In this document: positions 5,970 through 10,099 of the stretch, piece by piece
How positions within the stretch are numbered: position 1 is the stretch's first letter
Layout of the letters: each line of letters opens with the position of its first letter
DNA from: Ruminiclostridium sp.
Lineage (GTDB): Bacteria > Bacillota > Clostridia > DSM-8532
Assembly (NCBI GenBank): GCA_003535195.1
Contig: DOHN01000154.1
Span: 10,101 to 20,199 of the forward strand
DNA: 10,099 bases
Direction: 5' to 3'
Translations under genes and position numbers: made by a program
Notes under the pieces: generated by a model
What the model saw: only the letters and a program-made list of their open reading frames with translations
The model's database searches: none
What the model was told of the DNA's origin: nothing

Positions 5970-8231
5970 GTGAATCAGAAAAAAATTGATTTTGCTAAAA
6001 AGCTTATTGGACGGAAATTTGACGAAAGCTGCAGCGAAGAATTGCTTCAGAGTATATTGAACGGAACTCACAGCCTTAAAGAGAATAAGAGGGCTGGAGG
6101 GTGCGCGGGAAATGCGGAAAGAGTTCTGCCTGATAATGAAATGGTGATTCCTTCCGTCTGCTTTTCATGTAATTCTACCTGCGAAGTTTTAATATACAAA
6201 GATAAAAATACAGGAAAGATCATCCGGGTGGAGGGTGACCCGGATTCTCCGCAGACAAAAGGCCGGTTATGCTCTAAAGGGCTGGCGGCAAAGGAATTGG
6301 TCTATAGCCCGAAACGGCTGCTCAAGCCTCTTAAAAGAGTCGGAGAACGGGGAGAGGGCAAGTGGAAGGAAATTTCATGGGAAGAGGCTCTGGACATTAC
6401 GGCCGGCAAATTGATTGAATATAAAGAGAAGTACGGCCCTGAAGGACTGGCCCTTCTTGAAGGTACCAGAAGGGGATGGAGCAGGGTCTATACCAGAATG
6501 GTGAACCTGTTTCACGCACCGAACCATGGGGCAGCCGGATGGGCTCAATGCCTGTGGCCGAGGCTCCTTGACTGCAACCTCACCTATGGCGGGGCTCAAT
6601 ACGGCGAGACCTTCGATTTTCCCAATACACACTGCGTTCTGGCCTGGGGGGTAAACCCCGCTACATGCTGGGGGGTAAGGGCCGGCGATATCATGGATGC
6701 CAAAGAACGCGGCGCTGTCCTGATTGCTGTGGATCCCTATTTTTCGGAAACTGCCGCAAAAGCGGACATTTGGCTTCAGATAAGGCCTGATACCGATATG
6801 GCACTGGCGCTGGGATTTTTACATATTGTTATTTCGGAAAACTTGATCGATGAAAAATTTATTCGGGAATGGACATATGGTTATGAAGAAGTGAAAGCCC
6901 ATGTAAAAGAGTATACGCCGGAATGGGCCGCTGGGATTACGGGAGTGCCCGCTGACAAAATCAGAAAAGCAGCCAGGGTATATGCAAAAGCCCAAGCGGC
7001 TTGTGTAATCAGAGGAGCTGCCCTTGATGAAATCCATGACAGCGTGCAGGTGTGCAGAGCAACCTCCATTCTGGCTGCCATTACCGGGAATATCGGGAAA
7101 AAGGGCGGCAATATTATAACCTCGTCACGGGGAGACATCAGCCAGAATTCCCATGATTTTATCTATTCTGCCCAGATTCCGGAGGAAATCAAAAAGCTGA
7201 GAATCGGCTATGACCGGTATCCGCTCCTGACCCAGGAGATATCGCCGGTTCCTTCGGCTCATATGCCATCCCTGTGGGAGACCGTTTTGACCGGAGAGCC
7301 CTATCCCATAAAATGTGCGATGATATTCGGCAGCAATGCAATGGTAAGCTACACCAATTCCGATAAGATCAAAGAGGCCATATCAAAGCTGGATTTTCTT
7401 GCGGTATGCGATTTGTTTATGACACCTACAGGGGAGCAGGCCGATATTGTGTTTCCTGCTTCGTCCTGGCTGGAAAGAAATAATGTGATTTCTTCTTTCC
7501 AATCAAGCAACAGTTATACGCTGATCGAACAGAAAGCGGAGACCATCGGTGAGTCTAAGCATGATGTGGATATTATTATCGGCCTTGCCAAGCGTCTTGG
7601 GCTCGAAAAATATTTCTGGGAGGATTCGGATCGCTATTATGACTATCTGCTTTCGCCCACAGGCTATACCTTTGAGGAGGCGGCCAAACAAAGGCGCCTT
7701 TTTAAACCGATTACATACCATGCCTATGAAAAAAACGGATTTAAAACTTCGACCGGGAAGCTGGAGCTCTATTCAAAACTGGCCGAGCACTATCATTGCG
7801 ACCCGATTCCCACGTATACTCCTTCCTTTCAGAGCTTTGAAAGCACACCGGAGCTGGCCGAAAAATATCCGTTGATCATGACGGCCAGCCGGCATGAATC
7901 TGCCTTCAGGCATAGTGAGAACCGCCATCAGCCGCATTTGCTGGAGTTGGTGCCAAAACCGTATTTATATATTAATCCGGATACGGCAGGAAAGCTTGGT
8001 ATTGCAGACGGCGCAAAAATAAAAATTGAATCGACAGCAGGTCAGGCCTACGCTTTTGCAAGATACACAGAAGGATTGAGAGAAGAAGTCGTCCAGGGGA
8101 CCATCGGCTGGCCCGGGGAATATAACGTCAATAAAACCGTCCCGTGGGGCCAATATGCCCAGGGTGTCGGCACCGTATGCTGCAGAGGGTATTTATGCCG
8201 CGTTGAACCAGTGAATGAGCAGGTATATTAG
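5970..8231 (+). CDS. Molybdopterin (bis-MGD) oxidoreductase catalytic subunit, DMSO reductase superfamily
   Basis: This 753-residue catalytic subunit carries a bis-MGD Mo or W centre. Start is GTG 5970 with GGAGG at 5956-5960. An N-terminal [4Fe-4S] motif is formed by C64, C67, C71 and C101 (CFSCNSTC ... GRLCSKG). The molybdopterin domains follow, including CVLAWGVNPATCWG, FGSNAMVSYTNSDKI and PTGEQADIVFPASSWLERNN, and a C-terminal cofactor-binding domain from about 630, with RHSENRHQPHLLELVPKPY and GTIGWPGEYNVN. C194 in APNHGAAGWAQCLWPR sits where the metal-ligand residue is expected, so Cys ligation is likely (inferred). There is no twin-arginine signal, so the enzyme is cytoplasmic. An extra stretch of about 60 residues, with C21 and C45, precedes the cluster. 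The next gene encodes its Fe-S partner and no membrane anchor is in the window. Pyrogallol-phloroglucinol transhydroxylase is disfavoured because its large subunit lacks this cluster. The reaction may be a reduction, hydroxylation or even a hydration like acetylene hydratase. Confidence 0.88.
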   Translation: MNQKKIDFAKKLIGRKFDESCSEELLQSILNGTHSLKENKRAGGCAGNAERVLPDNEMVIPSVCFSCNSTCEVLIYKDKNTGKIIRVEGDPDSPQTKGRLCSKGLAAKELVYSPKRLLKPLKRVGERGEGKWKEISWEEALDITAGKLIEYKEKYGPEGLALLEGTRRGWSRVYTRMVNLFHAPNHGAAGWAQCLWPRLLDCNLTYGGAQYGETFDFPNTHCVLAWGVNPATCWGVRAGDIMDAKERGAVLIAVDPYFSETAAKADIWLQIRPDTDMALALGFLHIVISENLIDEKFIREWTYGYEEVKAHVKEYTPEWAAGITGVPADKIRKAARVYAKAQAACVIRGAALDEIHDSVQVCRATSILAAITGNIGKKGGNIITSSRGDISQNSHDFIYSAQIPEEIKKLRIGYDRYPLLTQEISPVPSAHMPSLWETVLTGEPYPIKCAMIFGSNAMVSYTNSDKIKEAISKLDFLAVCDLFMTPTGEQADIVFPASSWLERNNVISSFQSSNSYTLIEQKAETIGESKHDVDIIIGLAKRLGLEKYFWEDSDRYYDYLLSPTGYTFEEAAKQRRLFKPITYHAYEKNGFKTSTGKLELYSKLAEHYHCDPIPTYTPSFQSFESTPELAEKYPLIMTASRHESAFRHSENRHQPHLLELVPKPYLYINPDTAGKLGIADGAKIKIESTAGQAYAFARYTEGLREEVVQGTIGWPGEYNVNKTVPWGQYAQGVGTVCCRGYLCRVEPVNEQVY

Positions 8232-8243
8232 GGGGGCCTAAAG

Positions 8244-8819
8244 TTGGATAACAAGAATTTATATATGGTTATCGACATTGATAAATGCTGGGGCTGTATG
8301 GCATGCCGGGTTGCCTGCAAACAGGAGCATGACATGCCTGCAGAAAGCAGCGGAAATATTGATGTCGTCAAAATTGAACAGAAAGATGAAAACGGTAGAC
8401 TGCATTGTGATTTTGTGCCGGTTATGTGCCAGCACTGCAGTTCGCCGGCCTGCCTTGAAGCATGTCCTGCGAACGCAATCAGTAAAAATGAAGAGCAGTT
8501 GGTCTGCATTGATCAGGAATGCTGCATTGGCTGCGGAAGCTGCTTCGATGCTTGTCCCTATGGCTGCGTGAGCCTTCAAGCGGCAGCAGCTGGGGAAAAA
8601 GCTCAAAAATGTGACCTGTGCATCAGCAGACGGGAAAAAGGATTTTTGCCAAGCTGCGAACAACACTGTCTCGGAGGAGCCTTTAAGAGTTGCCATGAGG
8701 AAAAAATGCAGGAGCTCATCCGGGAGCGCTATCATTACCAAACCGGCAGTATTGTTTATGTATCAAGTAAATTGGCTGATTTGGGCAAACATTTAAAGTT
8801 GTTTGCAGCGGGCAACTGA
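8244..8819 (+). CDS. 4Fe-4S ferredoxin-type electron-transfer subunit (DmsB/HybA-like)
   Basis: This 191-residue protein passes electrons to or from the preceding catalytic subunit. Four cluster-binding groups are visible: C15-C18-C21-C25; C62-C65-C70-C74P; C94-C97-C100-C104P; and C123-C126-C138-C142. This pattern, with the Cys-x2-Cys-x11-Cys-x3-Cys last group, is that of DmsB/NrfC/PhsB-like subunits carrying four [4Fe-4S] clusters. The start TTG 8244 is chosen because GGGGGG at 8231-8236 forms a ribosome site 7 bases before it, touching the stop of the upstream gene. An in-frame ATG at 8265 would lack a good ribosome site but keep all cysteines. No signal peptide or membrane helix is seen, so the complex should be soluble and draw on a cytoplasmic carrier or a separate, unseen quinone module. 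The 12-base gap to the catalytic gene supports co-translation. Confidence 0.9.
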   Translation: MDNKNLYMVIDIDKCWGCMACRVACKQEHDMPAESSGNIDVVKIEQKDENGRLHCDFVPVMCQHCSSPACLEACPANAISKNEEQLVCIDQECCIGCGSCFDACPYGCVSLQAAAAGEKAQKCDLCISRREKGFLPSCEQHCLGGAFKSCHEEKMQELIRERYHYQTGSIVYVSSKLADLGKHLKLFAAGN

Positions 8820-8827
8820 ACTATAAT
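8799..8827 (+). promoter_or_regulatory. Candidate promoter for the GntR regulator gene
   Basis: A perfect -10 box TATAAT (8822-8827) follows TTGTTT (8799-8804) by exactly 17 bases. The -35 box is poor (only TTG matches), and it lies in the last codons of the Fe-S subunit gene. Transcription would begin around 8834, giving a leader of about 65 bases before the regulator ATG. A small hairpin ATGCT/AGCAT (8859-8872) in that leader has a five-base-pair stem and is not a terminator. Confidence 0.4.
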
Positions 8828-8899
8828 GATTTTACTGGTAAATATTAGTTTATTGCAGATGCTTACGAGCATTAAAAACCTAAGAAGCGGGGCTATAAT

Positions 8900-9529
8900 A
8901 TGGAAGATATCAGGTATACAACTAAATCGAAGCTGGCTTATGAAGTGCTTAAGCAAAGAATAGAGACGCAGTATTACCGGCAGGGTGACAGCATTGTCAT
9001 TTCTACCGTTGCAAAAGAGATCAATGCCTCTGCCATACCCATCCGTGAAGCAATGAAAAAGTTGGAAACAGAAGGATACCTTAAAATTATCCCCCATAAA
9101 GGTGCGCTGGTTACGCGTTTCAGCGAGGAGCACATTGCGGAAATTATCGAAATACGAGCAGTTTTGGAGGGATTAGCTACCAAGAAGGCCATAAAGAATA
9201 TCGGAGATAAAGATATTCAAAATTTGAATGAGCTGATTGGATGTATGGATGCCAGTATCGAATCACAGGATATATTGGAATTCCGAAAGCTTAACAGACA
9301 GTTCCATACCATGATTTATATTGCTTCCAAAGGTGAGAGATTGTGTGATATGATTTTTCAGCTGTGGGAGATGAGTGACTGGGCATATAAAAAGATGCAG
9401 GAGAGTCCTGAAATCATGAGAAAATCTAATCAGGAACATAGAGAAATTGTCCGGATGCTGATTGAAAAAAATGAAGAAAATATTGAACAATATGTTCGTG
9501 CTCACAAATTAAAGCTAAAAGATAAGTAA
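8900..9529 (+). CDS. GntR-family transcriptional regulator, FCD subfamily (FadR-like)
   Basis: This 209-residue DNA-binding regulator has an N-terminal winged helix-turn-helix (about 10-73), with VAKEINASAIPIREAMKKL as the helix-turn-helix and LETEGYLKIIPHKGALV as the wing, and a C-terminal all-helical FCD ligand domain (about 78-205). The metal/ligand residues of the FCD pocket appear intact: N132 and H136 in LNRQFH, H180 in NQEHRE, and H202 near the end. FCD regulators usually bind a carboxylic acid through this metal site and release DNA. It lies in the cluster and probably senses the TRAP-imported acid or its breakdown product; the double palindrome at 1638-1671 is the best target candidate (inference). 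ATG 8900 has only a weak GCGGGG ribosome site, which suits low expression of a regulator. Confidence 0.88.
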   Translation: MEDIRYTTKSKLAYEVLKQRIETQYYRQGDSIVISTVAKEINASAIPIREAMKKLETEGYLKIIPHKGALVTRFSEEHIAEIIEIRAVLEGLATKKAIKNIGDKDIQNLNELIGCMDASIESQDILEFRKLNRQFHTMIYIASKGERLCDMIFQLWEMSDWAYKKMQESPEIMRKSNQEHREIVRMLIEKNEENIEQYVRAHKLKLKDK

Positions 9530-9580
9530 TAGAATATAACAAATTCTTTATATGATAGTCTGTCGTGAAAGGAGTAAAAC

Positions 9581-10099
9581 ATGAACGAATCTCTATGGAA
9601 AAATGAAAACTGGTGGGTAAGTGAATATAATTTTTACCCGGAGGTTTTAAAAAAATCCCCCATACCAGCCAATCTTCAGTTCCATGATGTCACGCTCCGG
9701 GATGGGGAACAGACCCCCGGTGTTGTATTCCGTAAGGAAGAAAAAATAGAAATTGCCAGACGGCTGGATGAGGCAGGCGTACAACGGATCGAAGCCGGCA
9801 TGCCCGCAGTATCCCAGGAAGACCGTTCAGCCATCGAAGAAATACGAAAACTGAATCTGAATGCTCAGGTATTCGCTTTTGCAAGACCATTGGAATCGGA
9901 TATCAATTTATGCCGCGACTGCGGTGTTCAGGGATTAATTATTGAGGTGCCCATCGGCAGACCCAAGCTTCAATATCAGTTTAAATACGGCATCGAGCAG
10001 GCCCTGGAAAACAGCCAAAAAGCCGTGCAATATGCCAAAAATGCCGGGCTGAAGGTGGTTCTGTTCCCTTATGACGCCACAAGGGCAGAAAAGAAAGAT
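9581..10099 (+). CDS. HMGL-like (DRE-TIM metallolyase/acyltransferase) enzyme, N-terminal part
   Basis: The frame is open from ATG 9581 to the window end (173 codons) with a strong ribosome site GAAAGGAG (9567-9574). After an unusual Trp-rich leader of about 30 residues (LWKNENWWVSEYNFYPEVL) comes HDVTLRDGEQTPGVVF (35-50), the signature of the DRE-TIM family, with D36, R40, D41 and E43 as metal and catalytic residues. GVQRIEAGMPAVSQED is the conserved second strand of the TIM barrel. The family includes isopropylmalate and homocitrate synthases, HMG-CoA lyase and related aldolases; the C-terminal metal HxH and specificity regions lie outside the window, so lyase versus synthase cannot be decided. 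No other leucine or lysine biosynthesis gene is nearby and the gene sits after the FCD regulator. A role in cleaving or building the C-skeleton of the pathway product is therefore more likely than amino acid synthesis. Confidence 0.82.
   Translation, partial: MNESLWKNENWWVSEYNFYPEVLKKSPIPANLQFHDVTLRDGEQTPGVVFRKEEKIEIARRLDEAGVQRIEAGMPAVSQEDRSAIEEIRKLNLNAQVFAFARPLESDINLCRDCGVQGLIIEVPIGRPKLQYQFKYGIEQALENSQKAVQYAKNAGLKVVLFPYDATRAEKKD

Noticed and set aside
8259..8741. Minus-strand open frame of 160 codons opposite the Fe-S subunit gene
   Set aside because: It mirrors a gene with four intact cluster motifs; the apparent Ala/Cys-rich protein is a reverse-strand artefact of Cys and Gly codons.
5970..8819. 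Pyrogallol-phloroglucinol transhydroxylase pair
   Set aside because: The large subunit here has an N-terminal [4Fe-4S] motif and the small subunit has four cluster motifs in 191 residues. The known transhydroxylase large subunit lacks a cluster and its longer small subunit carries three.

Overview
The window looks like part of a chromosome from an anaerobic Gram-positive bacterium, most likely a member of the Clostridia. This is inferred from strong purine-rich Shine-Dalgarno sequences, GTG and TTG starts, moderate GC content, a lipoprotein-type TRAP binding protein, and a cytoplasmic molybdenum/tungsten bis-MGD enzyme with a four-cluster ferredoxin partner. All recognised genes lie on the + strand.

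Region 1 (1-1576) concerns metal and cofactor supply. It holds the last codons of a FecCD-type ABC permease, its overlapping ATPase gene (84-863), then a good sigma-A-type promoter (898-926) and mobA (992-1576), which makes the guanine dinucleotide form of the molybdenum cofactor. The pairing suggests that the ABC importer may carry molybdate or tungstate rather than iron chelate, but this is inference.

Region 2 (1577-1755) is a gene-free, AT-rich control region. It contains a perfect 34-bp palindrome made of two copies of a 14-bp palindromic unit, the best operator candidate in the window.

Region 3 (1756-10099) looks like one catabolic gene cluster: a metal-dependent cyclase/kynurenine-formamidase-like hydrolase, a TAXI-type TRAP binding lipoprotein, a TRAP 4TM/12TM fused permease, a DMSO-reductase-superfamily catalytic subunit, a four-[4Fe-4S] electron-transfer subunit, a GntR/FCD regulator, and the start of a DRE-TIM (HMGL-like) acyltransferase/lyase that runs off the window. 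A plausible reading is that an organic acid is imported by the TRAP system, transformed in the cytoplasm by the molybdo/tungsto-enzyme and the hydrolase, and finished by the HMGL-like enzyme, under control of the FCD regulator. The substrate cannot be read from the sequence and I do not recognise a described pathway with exactly this gene set.

The most striking anomaly is in the TRAP permease. Its frame is broken by a 223-bp segment bounded by an exact 21-bp direct repeat (4551-4571 and 4774-4794). The extra segment encodes about 70 residues of a different, DctM-type version of the same membrane region. Removing one repeat copy plus the intervening DNA restores a continuous permease of about 646 residues. 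This could be a real recombination or switching event, a fresh pseudogene, or an assembly chimera.
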